Assembly (NCBI GenBank): GCA_905250885.1
Contig: CAJNOQ010000052.1
Span: 1 to 64,000, forward strand
DNA from: Didymodactylos carnosus
Lineage: Eukaryota; Rotifera; Eurotatoria; Philodinida; Philodinidae
Direction of reading: 5' to 3'
Length of the DNA: 64,000 nucleotides
Part shown: positions 1-13,042 of the stretch, piece by piece
Position numbering within the stretch: position 1 is the first letter of the stretch
Layout: every line of letters starts with the position of its first letter
Position numbers and translations under genes: made by a program
The notes under the pieces: model-generated
What the model saw: the letters and a program-made list of their open reading frames with translations, nothing else
Databases searched by the model: none
What the model was told of the DNA's origin: nothing

Positions 1-134
1 AAATACCAACATATTTGTCTTTCAACATAACAAAGTCATCCTATCGTTCATGTCACTCGTTCTCATACTTTTTCATTAGCTTTCCATTTGTACTGCTAAC
101 TCTTCTCAATTGATCCTCTTCATTGTCGTTTTAG

Positions 135-996
135 GCTATCCTGCTCAAACTTATGATTATGGTACACCTGATGATCGGCTCTATTCAATAGCAGCCGCCT
201 CATTTCTACAACAAACAGGGAATTATCAATCATCACAACAATCATCATCTCAGGCACAAGGCGTGGCATCTGTTACACAAGTACCCACATACCATGGTGG
301 TTCAGTGACACCACCTATAACTGTCACAGGTGATGCTAAAACATTAAGTTATGCAGCACGTGATCCAACAATGATTCAAAATGCGTCTGCTCTCGCTCAA
401 CAAATGACTCTACTACCACAGTACCCACAACAAACAGCTCCAAGTTACGGATTTATATTGCCACCTGGTTTATATAATCAACCACAAAAAGAGCAACAAC
501 TTGATTATACAAATTATGCTATGCGTGCAACGTCAGCAACAAATCAGCCACGAACAAATACCGATATGCTAAAACAAGGACAAACAAGAGTTGTTGCTCT
601 AGGTAAGAGATTAAAAAAAAATGCTGCTGTTATCGTGTTTTTTATCTTGAAATTATTACCCATTAATCGTAATAATAAGAGATTGATTTTCTATCAGCTA
701 TTGTCCCACCGAACTCCTGATCAAACTTGATTAACAAATACGTTTTACGATTTTGTTGCTGTTTAGACATGTCAACTGTAAATTATCATCAAGGTGGTGG
801 CACACAGACACCACCTCCTGTTCAACAAGCACAGTATTTGTTTGCAATGGCTCCTCATACGGCTACACCACCACAACAACAAATACAACAAAATGCTCAA
901 CAACAAACTCAACAACAATCGAGTCAGCAGAAACAACAAAATCAACAATCGCAACGTTATCAACAACAGGCTCCCCAACAAAATCGTAATTTTTAA
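135..996 (+). CDS. 3' end of a Gln-rich protein gene (last two exons), partial
   Basis: The 3' part of a gene that begins outside the window. One exon runs from an AG acceptor at 133-134 to a donor at 603 (phase 1); the last exon runs 767-996 and ends in TAA. The visible protein is low complexity. It starts YPAQTYDYGTPDDRLYSIAA, has a more ordered stretch (DPTMIQNASALAQQMTLLPQ), and ends in a polyglutamine tract encoded by CAA/CAG runs (about residues 200-230 of the visible part). No catalytic domain is visible. Low-complexity C-termini like this occur in RNA-associated proteins such as PRRC2 or ataxin-2 relatives, but I cannot recognise the family, so the function is left open. The gene is followed by about 1.3 kb of AT-rich sequence before the next start codon. 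Confidence 0.6.
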
Positions 997-2368
997 GCGT
1001 CACGCTGCTGTTGTGTTTTCCTAAACAACAGAGGTTGTTTTAATTTTGGCTTTTTTTCTTTTTAACTACTACTACTAATCATTTTTCTGCGTGAGTGTGT
1101 GCGTGCGTTAGTAACTATATAAATAAGAGAAGACCGAAAATATATACTGTGATTTTTTTACTCTCAACCTAGAAAAAAAAAAATATTTGGTTGTCTTATC
1201 TGTGTATTTGTGTGTCTGTGTGTTGTTAGAATTTACTTTCTTCTTATATTTCTTCAGTTTTATACGTTCTTAAAAAAACCAAACAAGGGAATCACAAAAC
1301 ATTTCTTTTATCACACGCTTATATGCGACTAATCTTTTTGTTTTGTTTGTTTGTTGTTATTGCTACTATTGCACTTCACTTTTGGGAGGTGAGACAATGA
1401 ATTACTCGCGATTATTTTCCTCATTTTTTTTCTATCTGTTGTTGTGGATGTTTATTTGTTAAAACAAAGCAAAAAAAGAACTAAGTCTAAAAACACAAAC
1501 AGTAGTGTTACACACTACAATTACTATCCTTCTTTCTATTACTATATATAAATACATGTATAGCATGGATGTTTTTCGTTTTTTTGTATTTTTCATTTTT
1601 TTTCCACTTTACACACAAAAAACCACATCGTTCTATTTCTCTTTTTTTCTTCATTTTCTTGTTGGACTGTATGTTTACAAAAATAAGCAAATTAAATTGA
1701 AACAAAAAAATTGAGACAACGTATTTTATTTCTGTTTTATATATAGTTTTTTGCTTCACAGATATCTCGGTTCTGTATACAAGGAGGATTGATACTTCTT
1801 CTGAGCTGAAATAATTAGCGATATTAATACAGAGTGTTAAAAATAATGAAAACACAGCATTCTATCATGTTGGTTAAAAATGAAATTTTTATTCGAAAAC
1901 AATACATGCATTACCAAAATTGAAGAATATCTGTTTATCTTGTCGACTGTCGAGCGAAAATTTTTTAGAAAAGTGTCGACAAAATAGTATTTTCGCTGGA
2001 AAATAATTGCGTAAGGAATTATTTTCCATATTCTGATACTACTAAGGAATTTTTTCAGAAATTTTTCTACTGTAGGATTTATGTCATTCGTATGAATAGA
2101 TTCTGCATCCCTGTACACAACGTATTTAAATATGATTTCTAAAAAATATTTATAAATTAGTTTTGAATCGGTTGAAAACAAAAACATCGCATCTTAGTTG
2201 AGTTATTTTACATCCTAAATTTTAATTCAACCTTCTAATTGGCCATCGATTATTGCCATTGTTTTTTTCAGATAAAGCTAAATTCATTCTATTTATTTTT
2301 TTCAAAATTATTGTGTATTGTCTTCTGTCTAATAGCAGCGAAACTGCTTTCGAAATTAGTCTAGCCAT
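997..2368. other. 3' UTR and intergenic spacer
   Basis: AT-rich sequence with T-runs and short imperfect hairpins (for example around 1940-2030, where GTCGAC occurs twice). Open frames on either strand are low-complexity and lack codon structure. I see no gene. The last part, just before 2369, is likely the 5' UTR of the initiation-factor gene. Confidence 0.6.
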
Positions 2369-5300
2369 ATGAACTCGCAGCATTATGGACAAAGAAATAG
2401 TGGACGATATAACAAGTAAGCTTAGTAAAAATATGTCCGTACAGTTGAACTATAAATAATTATTTGAATGAGCAGTTGGAAATAAAGTTTTAAATATAAA
2501 GTATAATACTGCTATGAAAAACATGTTAATAAAATTCTTCTGAATTTATTTTAAACACTCGACCTTTCGATCACAACTTAGATCATTTTTAAGAGTGAAT
2601 GACAAAAAGAAAAGAAGGAGTATATATATAAAAATATATGCAGAGCTAAAGAAAGAAGTTTGGAAAATTCAAAATACCCAACAATAACGAAAGAAGAAGA
2701 GAGGAAAAATCCATAATAACACATTAGAATGCGCATTCTAATGTGTTAATGTTATACTTTATATTTAAAACTATAAATAAATTTTTGTTTATTTTCATTT
2801 CTAGTCATAATAACGGATCATACCAAAACAGCAGTGGTCAAACACGAAGCAATAATCGGCATCAAACAATTCCGCCTACAGCTCCTTTTACAGCTTACAT
2901 AGGCAATCTTCCCGATAATGTTGTACAAGGCGATTTTGATGAAAGATTATTTAATGGATTAAAGGCATTTTTTCAACTAAAAAGTCTTAACTCTTTTTTA
3001 TATTTAATTATATTTAGGTCAAACAAGTTCGATTGGTACGTGATCGTGAAACAGATCGTTTTCGTGGTATGAACAGACTTAATTTGTTTGAATTCGAAAT
3101 TTTTGAGTGTTTTTTGTATTTGAGGATTTGCTTATGTCGATTTCGAAGATCAAGATTCTTTACGACAAGCGCTGAGTTTCGATGGTGCAGTAAGTGATTC
3201 AATTTGAATTGATATTCACTATAGAAAAGAAAAATTTTGTATCTCTTTGTCGACTTGTATTATGTCTGCAAAGTGGAGCTGCTACGACGTTGTTATACTT
3301 ATTTGTGTCATTTTTCAGATGATCAACGACAAAAGTATTCGTATCGATGTAGCTAGTGTAACACAGAGACAAAATAATCAAGGTTTTACAGGACGTACTA
3401 AAGGTAAATATTCTTTCTAAGAATTGCTGTTCTAGTGATCATAATAATATTTTGTATCTTTAGGTGATTACAATGATGAGAATGGTAATGGGCAACAACG
3501 ACGTGCTGGCGGTTATCATCAAGTGCAACAGCAGTCTCAAAGGCGTGGACAGCAGTTCAGACAAAATGGCGACGATCGGCAGTATGATGACAGAAATGGA
3601 AATATGAGAGGAAGACCAAATTATTATCAAAGTGATTCTGGTATGAGTTTTCAGTTGTCACATACAATTTCTTAATGTAATATGCTGGATTTGTCATTGA
3701 CTGAACGAAGACACTTTTAATTCGCTCTTAAGAGGAATTCTTTTTCTCAATCAAGTTTTATATGTATATTTTATATTATCAAACCAATTATATTTTATTT
3801 AGGTTATTACGAACAGCAGCCTCACTATAACAATCGTCGTGATTACCAACCGCGAAAATCTTCAGATGATTTCGATAATCATGGTCAAAATCATGTTAAT
3901 TATCAACAGCAACCACAACAAGAATTTCGTGGTGGATATCAAAATAGACGACAACAGCCAACATCACGCACAAATAGCTCGCCACATAATGAACAATCTC
4001 GTGAACGAACACATAGTCAACGCAAACGTTCGTCAAATAACGATGATGATGTCTTTACAGCAGCCGTTGTGCCCGAAATAAATAGCGAGGGAGCAAGAAC
4101 AGATGAATTTGACCATTTACACGATGGATTAGAACATGAAGAAGAACACTATGATCACGAAAATGACAAAGAAATTTTATATGATGGTGTTAATGAAGAC
4201 AAATTAGCAGACATGCAAAATCAGCAGGTGATGGAAAAACACTAGCGTTATTAACACTCAAGTTTACCAGTAAAGTCTTTCGATTAATATTTCAATTTTA
4301 AATTTGTTTTTTGCTTAGACTGGTGGAGCTGGTCCGGTAAACCAACGTCAACGTAGTAAAAATTGGGCTGACTGTGAGCCAGCTTTGGATTCTGCTGATG
4401 ATCATCCTGATACGTTTGGTAATTCAGAACCACATTTTTCACCTACACACAAATCAGTTGATTCTCAACAACAATCTCAGCCATTTATGTTTGACAAATT
4501 TGGCGGACCACCACAGCAACAGCGTGGCTATCGGCAAGGGGGAAGAGGTGGTGCCGGAAGAAATAGCAATCGCGGATTGATGGATGGTAATTTTCAACAG
4601 CAACGCGATCGCTTTTCTACACGTGGACCGATGACAGACGGTGGCGGAATGAGAAATGGACGCGGAACTGATCTTGGTAATAATAATATGTTTCGAGGAC
4701 AAAAACAACTGTATAATAATAATAGGGGAAATTATCATAATCAGTTTCAAGATTACCAATATAGGCAGCCAGGACGTCAATCATCAACACGTGTTTTAAG
4801 TGATACGGATAATAAACAAGCTGATATTAATAATAATCAACCCTCACCGAATGATAAAACTAAAGGTCAGTTGGTTCTGGCTTGATTTCGTTTGTGTATG
4901 CACATATTTGCTTTTCCTCTTCAATGATGTTTATTTTTCTTATGTCTTTAGAGTCGTTATCAAATGCTGTTGAACGACCTCGTTTACAATTGTTACCACG
5001 TTCAGCCCCACTTAATTCTGCGTCAAGAAATGCAGGCATCTTTGGTAGGTTTTTTTTTGACTTTATCTTCATTTTTGTATTTTGCAGTATCAAAGTAAGA
5101 GTTAATGTTAAGATATACTTATTACTCATCTTTAACTAGTCATGAATAAAGAATGAAGTATCAAAGAGATTTTTTTGCAATTTATTATAACATTTAGTTT
5201 ATTTTAGGCACTGGTAAGCCCCGTGATGAATCAGATCCAAAAGTAGCTGAATTTGATAAACATATTGATGAAAAAGTTGAGAAAGAACGCACTGAATCAT

Positions 5301-5456
5301 TAACAGACATTATATCTACACCACCGATAACACCAACAAATGTTAATACTAAGTAAGTAATGGTCTCAGAGTTCTTTTGTAAATAAAATATAATAGTCTT
5401 ATTTTAGATCGACACGATTGAATACTGAATTTCACCCCGTTATACTTCGACATTAA
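2369..5456 (+). CDS. eIF4B/eIF4H-like translation initiation factor with one RRM
   Basis: RNA-binding cofactor that in other animals stimulates the eIF4A helicase during cap-dependent initiation in the cytoplasm. Eleven exons keep phase throughout: 2369-2415, 2805-2964, 3018-3066, 3125-3189, 3319-3403, 3464-3640, 3803-4227, 4319-4865, 4952-5044, 5208-5352, 5408-5456, giving 613 residues. A single RRM spans about residues 45-125, with RNP2 (AYIGNL, 46-51) and RNP1 (RGFAYVDF, 85-92) both intact, and the eIF4H-like continuation DSLRQALSFDGA. The rest is Arg/Gly/Gln/Asn-rich and disordered. Length is close to human eIF4B (about 611) rather than eIF4H (about 248), while the RRM reads more like eIF4H. 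The exon 2 donor is GC rather than GT. If the last intron is retained, a TAA at 5354-5356 ends the protein 17 residues earlier. Confidence 0.88.
2416..2804 (+). other. Intron 1 of the eIF4B/H-like gene with palindrome and inverted repeat
   Basis: This intron is 389 bp, several times longer than its neighbours. It contains a perfect 32-bp palindrome at 2717-2748 and an approximately 22-bp inverted repeat (near 2483-2507 against 2751-2773). This suggests that a small foldback element sits in the intron. Confidence 0.55.
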
Positions 5457-6727
5457 ACTTTTATTATCTACGCGCTCTTTTTCTTTCTTGCGTATAATTT
5501 ATCGTTAACCGTACTCTACTGAATGACGAAAAAAAGCCTAACTTCAAACAGTTATTTGTTTTGTTTTGTTTCTTTTATTGACAAATATGTCCTTTTTGTG
5601 TTTTCTGAATGATGTTGAGATCTTAGAAAGCAGATTTTTTTTCTCATTCTCTCTTATTATTATTGTTTGTTGTCTATAGATTTTTTCGGTATTGTTTGTA
5701 TGCATATCTGTGTACTAGTCCTCTGTTCTGAATGATGCACAAAATCAAAAAAAAAAACGCGTTCTGTTTCTATATTCAGTTTTGGTATGTATTCGTTTAG
5801 ACTGATGATTTTTTTTTCTCCACTCATTTTATTTTTTAGATGTTGTGCAATCTTCTTCTTTTTTTTTTGCTTTGTTTTTGGTAATATGACAAATTGTTTC
5901 TGATGTTTTTTTTCTTACTTTTGTGAGTAGCTGAGTAAAACATGAACTTTGTTTGCTTTTCTCCATTTTTTGACTCGTTGTCATTGCAACTAAGTTGCTT
6001 TTTTTTCTAGCTGTATCTTTGATGTTGTTGTTCTTGTCGTTGTGTTTCTTTTGCACAATATGTACGGTTTTTCTCTTCATTTATGTTTCTTCGTTGTTTT
6101 CCGTTTTCATCTTATGAATAAAATATCACATTGAATTGTGATTTTATTAATGTTCTTCATTATATTCAGATTTGTCAACTCAAATCAGTAGTTATTTTAA
6201 AAAAAGGATTGGATTATCAGTAAACGGTTATTTCAACAATGAGGAAAAAATCAGTATTTTTCTTTGAAATCAAAAGTTAGATATGAGGTTTCCTTCATCT
6301 TCGCAATTTTATTGATCGGTTTATCTATGTTAACTTACATTTGTTTGCAAAGTACAAGATTCTGTGTGAGAGAATTGAAGAAATTATAGAGAATGTTCAT
6401 TTCTCTTTTTTAAAACTGTTCCCGCTTGATTGTTAAAATACAAAAAGTAGATTTCTAGCAAAAAAAATAATCAAATGATGGAATACACCAAAGAGTAAAA
6501 GAAAAAACTATAGTTTTGTACGAGGAATTTTAAGTAGTAACAAGCCACTCTCCATACTGTAGGGACAGAATCCTGATAGAATAAGCTAAAAATGGTGATG
6601 AAGATACAAATTCAAAAAACCTTAGTAGATTACTAGTTAAATCAGTAGATTTGGCAATCTTGATTGACAGATTAGACACCTGTCAGCTAAAATGGTAATA
6701 AATTCATACTTGTTGCGTTTATTTCAG
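5457..6727. other. Intergenic spacer between eIF4B/H-like gene and UNC119
   Basis: T-rich low-complexity sequence, probably 3' UTR first and then spacer. The minus-strand open frame near 5830-6080 is Lys/Thr-rich translation of T-rich DNA and is not a gene. An AG acceptor-like site at 6726-6727 (TTTCAG) lies just ahead of the UNC119 start, so a 5' UTR exon or a trans-splice acceptor is possible. Confidence 0.5.
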
Positions 6728-6749
6728 ATTAAATCTATTCACATAGATA

Positions 6750-7766
6750 ATGACTACCCCATCGTTACTAAGTGGAGGTAAACGATCTAAAACTCATACA
6801 GCCACACCGATGCCAAATGTAGGTGAACCAATAACAGAAGAAGAATTGAGAAAAAAAGATACACCTATTACAGTTGATGATGTTTTAAGATTACGAAAAC
6901 CAACAAAAGGTTTGTATGTTTGATTTTTATGAATTTTTTTCTATCAAAAATTATTTCAAATTTTTATGTTATTTTTAGAATATTTATGTGAAACAGATGA
7001 AAATAGTTATAAAATAGATTTTGTTCGATTTCGAATACGTGATATGGTCAGTAATCATGTTTTATTTGAGGTTGAAAGATCGACAGGTAGTTTTTTTTTT
7101 TATAGATTATATTAATATACATGACAATAGTTTCATCTTTTATTTTCAGAAGATGGAGATATTGCTGAAGATGATTCATCATCAAGTCGTTTTGTTCAAT
7201 ATCATTTTCCACCTACATTTTTAAAACTCAAACAAGTTGGAGCACAGTATATCAAATGTTTTATACAATTATATATGTTTTGATATAGAAAATGTACGTC
7301 AATTGTTTGTTTTTTGTTTTGTTTTTGTTTTTAGAGTTGATTTTACTGTGGGTGATAAAGAAGTCAAATCATTTCAAATGATTGAACGTCATTATTTTCG
7401 TGATCAATTGATTAAAAGTTTTGATTTTAATTTTGGATTTTGTATGCCAAATTCTCGAAACTCTATTGAACATATATATGATTTACCAGAATTTAAATCT
7501 GATCAAAGTAAGTTGATTATAATTTTCAAGTAGAAAATGTACAACAATTGTAGTTTTTATTCATTATTTTTACGAATCATTTTAAAAATTGTTGTTCACT
7601 CAATGTATATTTTTACAAGTTTAATGTTTTGTCTTTTATTGTAGTTAAAGAAATGGTCAAACATCCATATGAAACAAAATCGGATAGTTTCTATTTTGTT
7701 GACAATTGTTTAATTATGCATAAAAAAGCCGAATATGCTTTCAATATGTCAGGTACAACAGATTAA
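6750..7766 (+). CDS. unc119: UNC119 lipid-binding chaperone
   Basis: UNC119 binds myristoylated N-termini of proteins such as G-protein alpha subunits and ciliary cargo, and releases them under ARL2/ARL3 control. Five exons (6750-6909, 6979-7086, 7150-7246, 7335-7507, 7645-7766) keep phase and give 219 residues, against about 240 in vertebrates. The immunoglobulin-like beta-sandwich is complete. Family hallmarks seen are the [20 protein letters not shown] block, [34 protein letters not shown], and near the C-terminus [15 protein letters not shown] followed by a Lys/Ala/Glu-Tyr segment. The N-terminus before about residue 35 is short and Thr/Lys-rich, as in other members. It lies between two + strand housekeeping genes. 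Confidence 0.95.
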
Positions 7767-8790
7767 TGACAGTAAATAAAGTGATCAATTGAGTTTTGCT
7801 AAAAAGACATGTGTGTACGTGTGTGACTATATGTGTGATCATTTTGCTCTTGCTTGCTTTGGAGCTTTTACGCGCTATATTAATTTGAACAAAAAACATA
7901 TTTTATAATTTTTAACCATATCGATGTGACATACAACAATTAACAAATTTTATTTTTCGTTTTGTATGTAAATGTTTTGTTTTAGTTAAATATTTTTTAA
8001 ATTTATTGACAATTCAGTTTCTCACTCTATTCAATTATCATAATTTTATGATAAATTTTATTCAAGTTTTTAACATTATTCATTTTATTATGTTTAAATG
8101 AGCAGATAATGACATTTATGAAGATAAAATTTTATAATTTTCGAATAGGCTCAATTCTTAGCCAATTCAATAATGATCTCTATTATTGTCATTTTGCTTT
8201 ACTGACAGTCTAAAATCTTCAAAGAAATTTTTCATATATTATCTGTGCACAAAGTCTCTACGTATGACAAAATAAAGAATGAAACGTTGCTAAGAATACT
8301 CTTTTTAAGTTGCAAAATAATTTTTTTTTGTTTTTTAAAGTTGTTTTATTTTTCAATATTTTTTTTTTTTCTTCTTGTAATCTTTGTTTTTTATATCTGA
8401 AACATTCCGTTTTTTTTGTTTTTTCGTTTATGTGTATTATCTTTGTTATAATGAAATGAAAGCAAATGGGAATAAAAAATGCATTATTTCGTTTCATGTC
8501 TTCTTGTTATATTATTAAATCATCATGCAACATGATTCATAGACCTGAAATATCAGAGAGTTACTTAAGAAGTGAATATTTATACATGCATTAAAGAAAG
8601 TTTTTATTTTTTAAAACAAGCATACATTTTGTCATTGATTCAATGAGATCTTCTATATTAATGTTGAAGAAATAAACTTTTTAGTTTATTCTGACTGCTT
8701 TTTTTTTCTCTATTGATTTTCATTTCTCTAGACATAATTCAAAATATTCGCCCAATATTGTATTGATAGTTAAACATTGTTGCCAGTATT
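7767..8790. other. Intergenic spacer
   Basis: AT-rich sequence with long T and A runs between the UNC119 stop and the MORC start. No coding pattern, RNA gene or repeat stands out. Confidence 0.5.
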
Positions 8791-11700
8791 ATGGAATATG
8801 ATTTATTGAATAAAGCCCAATTGAGTTTTGAATATCTTCATACAAATTCTACTACACATACATTTATATTTGGAGCATTAGCTGAATTAGTAGATAATGC
8901 AAGAGATGCAAAAGCTCAAAATTTGAAAATATTTACAGTAAAAGATCCATATCTACGTGGTGGATTTTATTTAGCATTTTTAGATGATGGATGCGGTATG
9001 CATTATGGTAAGTACGATGTTATAATTGATCAAAAAATTAAAAAGAAACATTTATACTATAGTATATGTATAGATTAATATTTCCTCTTCAAATTTACAT
9101 AATAGAAATATCATGACAATTATTTAATAATTTTCTTTTGGTATTGTTTAGAAGAAGTATTTAATGTGATTGTGTTTGGTAAATCAAATAAACGTAATAT
9201 TGAAACAAATCAAATTGGTCAATATGGAAATGGTTTGAAATCGGGTGCCATGCGTATTTCGAATGATTTTATTTTATTTACTAAAAAAGATAATGTTGGT
9301 ACATGTTTATTTTTATCACGTACATTTCATACTGAAGAAGATTTAAATCAAGTTATTGTACCCATGCCATCATTTAATTTAACAACAAAAGAACCTTTAT
9401 TTCCATCAAATAATGAGTATGATCAAACAAGATATGATACAGAAATGAAATTAATCTATAAATATTCACCATTTAAAACACGTGATGAATTATTCAAACA
9501 ATTTGAACAAATTAAATCATCATCGGGTACATTAATTATACTTTATAATATGAAATTATTGGATAATAGTGAACCAGAATTAGATATCAAAACAGACAAG
9601 TCAGATATTCTTATTGATTCAAGAGATTCTCGAAGTATATCAGATGATCATTATAAGTATGTCAAATGAATTTTTATTAGATATATTTAAGATAATGATA
9701 TACTTTTTCATGTCTATGTATACTAACAACTTTCTTTTGTATTTAGTATTCCAGCTGAACGTCGATCGTTGCGTGCTTATGTATCAATATTGTATTATGA
9801 GCCACGTATGAAAGTCTATATTCAAAATAAAAAAGTTATAACAAAAAAATTATCATGTTCATTATATAAACCAAGAATGTACAAATGTATGTCAAATCGA
9901 TTTAAAAAACGAAGTGAAGAAGAAGCGAAAAAAGCGCAAGAAGATTGTTTGACTATTGAAGATCGAGCTAGAGAAGCTGAAAGTAAAGCATTGGATTTAG
10001 CACAACGTATTGGTAACAGTTCAGATTTAACAGATCGATCGACATTGAGAAAAGCACAAATGGCTGCTAGTCAATTAAAAAGTACATTAGATATCAAAAA
10101 ACGAATATTGGAAAGAAAACAACGGTATGTACGAAAGATTTCTTATTGTCTTTCGACGATATCTAGGAGATATTTGAATTTTTTATGATAAGAAAAAAAG
10201 AGATGGCAGTCAAACTCTATGTAAATTGTATTTTTACTCTTTCTAATGTTTCTTTCTTTGTTTTTTAGTGAAATTAAAGATCCAAAAGTCCTGAATTATA
10301 TATTTGGTTTAAATGTACAAGAACGTTCAGCTGACGGTGTCTTTGTTTATAATTGCGGTCGATTAATTAAAATGTACGAAAGAGTTGGCATTTTGAATAG
10401 CAAAGCATTGTATGTAATTAAAACTCTCAAATTCTTCTGGTATATTTCTCTTACTATTTTTTGTGCTTTTATAGATTTTGTCGTGGTGTTGTTGGTGTTG
10501 TCGATGTCCCATATATTGTTCTTGAACCAACACATAATAAACAAAGCTTCGCAGATGAAAAAGAGTATGCTTATTTATTAAAAATAATGGGTGATTATAT
10601 GAAACAATATTGGGATGATACTGGAATCGAAAATCATGTACTTGAATTTTGGGAATCATTTGGTAAGTGTGTTAATTGATCCCACTACTAGGAATAAAAT
10701 TGACATTTTCATCTTATTTCTAGAATAATACGTGTTCTTAAATTGAGCGTTTTGTCAGTTGTCATCACATCGTACATTGTTGTTTGTTTTTAGGTTATGC
10801 AAAAGAAGGTGGTTTAGATACATCGCCATCAAATGAGTCGATATATAGTCAACGTCGTTTAAGTGCTGTGGGTGTATTATTACAATGTGATAAATGTTTA
10901 AAATGGCGTCGTTTACCATTTGGATCAGCTCCTACGACACAGCCAGATACATGGACATGTTCACAAAACCCAAATGTTGAACAGAATAGGTTTGTATTCG
11001 ACATGCAGTCTTTATACCTGAGAACAAACTTTTTAGCAAATATCGCGTCTGATCAAAAATGAACCTAAAAGACGTGATGCTCTGATATAACCGAATAAGG
11101 ATTTTATTTTATTTTATTTATGTATAGTTGTGATATACCAGAAAAACAAGACATTTTATCTGAAGGTACACTTAAAAAGCCAACAATATCATCTCCACCA
11201 TCACTGCCCAGTAGTGATGCATCAAAATCAAAGCGTATACTACCAACGAACGGTGATCTTGTTTCATCATCAACATCTCCAAGCGATAAAGAAAAAGCAT
11301 CAACATCTCCAAGCGATAAAGAAAAAGCATCAGCATCTGTTCTTCTAAAACCATCATTACCACCACAACAATTGTCAACGATGTCAAGACGATCAATAAC
11401 ATCAGCTGCACAATCAATTGTAAATAATAAAAATAATAATAATGATAAATCTACAAAATCAACGGTAATTTGTTTTTAACTATTTATTACAAAAAAAGGG
11501 TTTCCATTGAGGAAATTCCAGAATCGAAATAAATTCCGAAATATATTCTTATCTGTTTTAGTCAAAAATAACCCATTCATCGTCAAATACTCGTCAATCA
11601 TTAATTCAAAAACAACAACAACAGTCAAAACGTAGTTCAATGAAACGACCGCTGAGAAAGTCCGTCACACCACGAGCATCTTCTGGAAATGTAACACCTA

Positions 11701-13042
11701 CAAAAAAACGTCGCACAACAGCAAAACTATCTGATAGTAGAAAAAATGATCAGAGTAGCGAAGAGGAAGACGACGAAGAAAAAACAGAAGAGTCAGACGA
11801 TGAAGATGAACAACCGAAAGGTACAAATTCGAATCAATTTTTTTCTAATACTCTAATACATTTTCATTTTTTTCTCTTAGAAAACATACGTTCAACAAAA
11901 TGTGTCACTGCAAATGGTGATACAACATTAAGATCATCAAATCAACCAGTGAGTTCTCTATTTCAATCGCCTATTTGCCTCTCTAATACCTTTTTTTATG
12001 CCATCTTATATTGACATTTACGTTTTCAATATGTCTGACTAATTATGGCTTTTAATTGATTTCTTTTTAGGCTAGTCGTGAAGTGAATTCTTCATTATCA
12101 ACAACAAATGATGTTACATCTTCCACTGAAAATACTAATGATGATTCAGATACAATCCAATGTTCTCAACGTTTACCACCACGTGTCAATGATCGAATAA
12201 GAGCGATGTATCAAAGTCAAAAATATCCTGGTATCGTTCTAACTGTTAATAATAATTCCAAAAAATTCAAAATGAGATTTGATGCTTATCCAACAGCAGA
12301 ATTTGATCGATGGTAAATTCAAATCATAGTAAATTTTGAAAATTATTATATAACTTATATTCCACTGTTTAGGTACACATTTGCTTCGCCTGAATGGTCG
12401 TATGAACATGAATATCAATCATCTATGACAGCAGCAGATACACCGACATATGATAATCAATTATTGACAAATGGAATATCTCTGAGTGATACCAATCCTG
12501 ATCAAACTTCACTACAAAATAATTCCATGTCGACAGTATTAACGGACGAAACAACAACGACAAAAGCGATGAATAATTTTAAATCATTGATTAAATTTAT
12601 GTTACCGCCAGATTGGATATTGAAACGAGATGAAATAACAGCACTCGATCTTAAAGGTCTAGCTGATTTTCCATGTGAACAATTTATGCAATCTTATCGA
12701 GAAAAAATGACACGTGTAAGTTCACTTCTTTTCATTGAAAAACTATTAATTGATGATTAATTCAATACTGTTATATATTGATTGCCAACGTTTTTGTTTA
12801 TTTTAGATCGTTGAACAACGAAAAACAGACGAAGCAAAATGGCGTAGTGTATTAGATACAGTTAAAGCACAAGTGACAAATATTATGAATTTAGATGGAA
12901 TGGTAAAAGTGTTGTATTTTAGTTTGGTATTAATTCATCATTTACATTCTATTTATTTTAGCTTATTGATAATAATTGTACAATCGAAGATTTTCAATCA
13001 ATGTTAAGTGAATATATCGTACGTAGGCAACAACAAAAGTAA
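8791..13042 (+). CDS. morc2: MORC2-type GHKL ATPase with CW zinc finger
   Basis: Nuclear chromatin-compacting ATPase; the vertebrate orthologue works with the HUSH complex to silence retroelements. Thirteen exons keep phase: 8791-9007, 9152-9656, 9747-10124, 10269-10409, 10475-10662, 10794-10989, 11128-11464, 11562-11820, 11881-11948, 12071-12312, 12373-12715, 12807-12902, 12962-13042. They give 1016 residues, against about 1032 in human MORC2. The ATPase opens with [20 protein letters not shown]; motif I ([12 protein letters not shown]) holds the catalytic Glu and Mg-binding Asn, followed by FLDDGCGM and [14 protein letters not shown]. The transducer region has an Arg/Lys-rich coiled-coil arm, then [19 protein letters not shown]. 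The CW finger begins near residue 505 ([12 protein letters not shown]) with four Cys. A Ser/Thr-rich linker with acidic and basic blocks follows. Next comes a chromo-like domain ([20 protein letters not shown]), then a C-terminal dimerisation-type helix. All key ATPase residues are present. Confidence 0.96.
11262..11338 (+). repeat. In-frame 27-bp-type tandem duplication in the MORC2 linker
   Basis: The Ser/Thr-rich linker exon repeats an [10 protein letters not shown]-like unit (27 bp), giving [20 protein letters not shown] followed by a degenerate third copy. The duplication keeps frame and lies in a disordered segment between the CW finger and the chromo-like domain, where length variation is likely tolerated. 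Confidence 0.75.

Noticed and set aside
1508-2187. Minus-strand frames as small genes
   Set aside because: Low-complexity Lys/Phe/Tyr-rich translations of AT-rich DNA, with no domain, start context or splice logic.
5829-6080. Lys/Thr-rich minus-strand frame
   Set aside because: Product of T-rich spacer; no conserved features.
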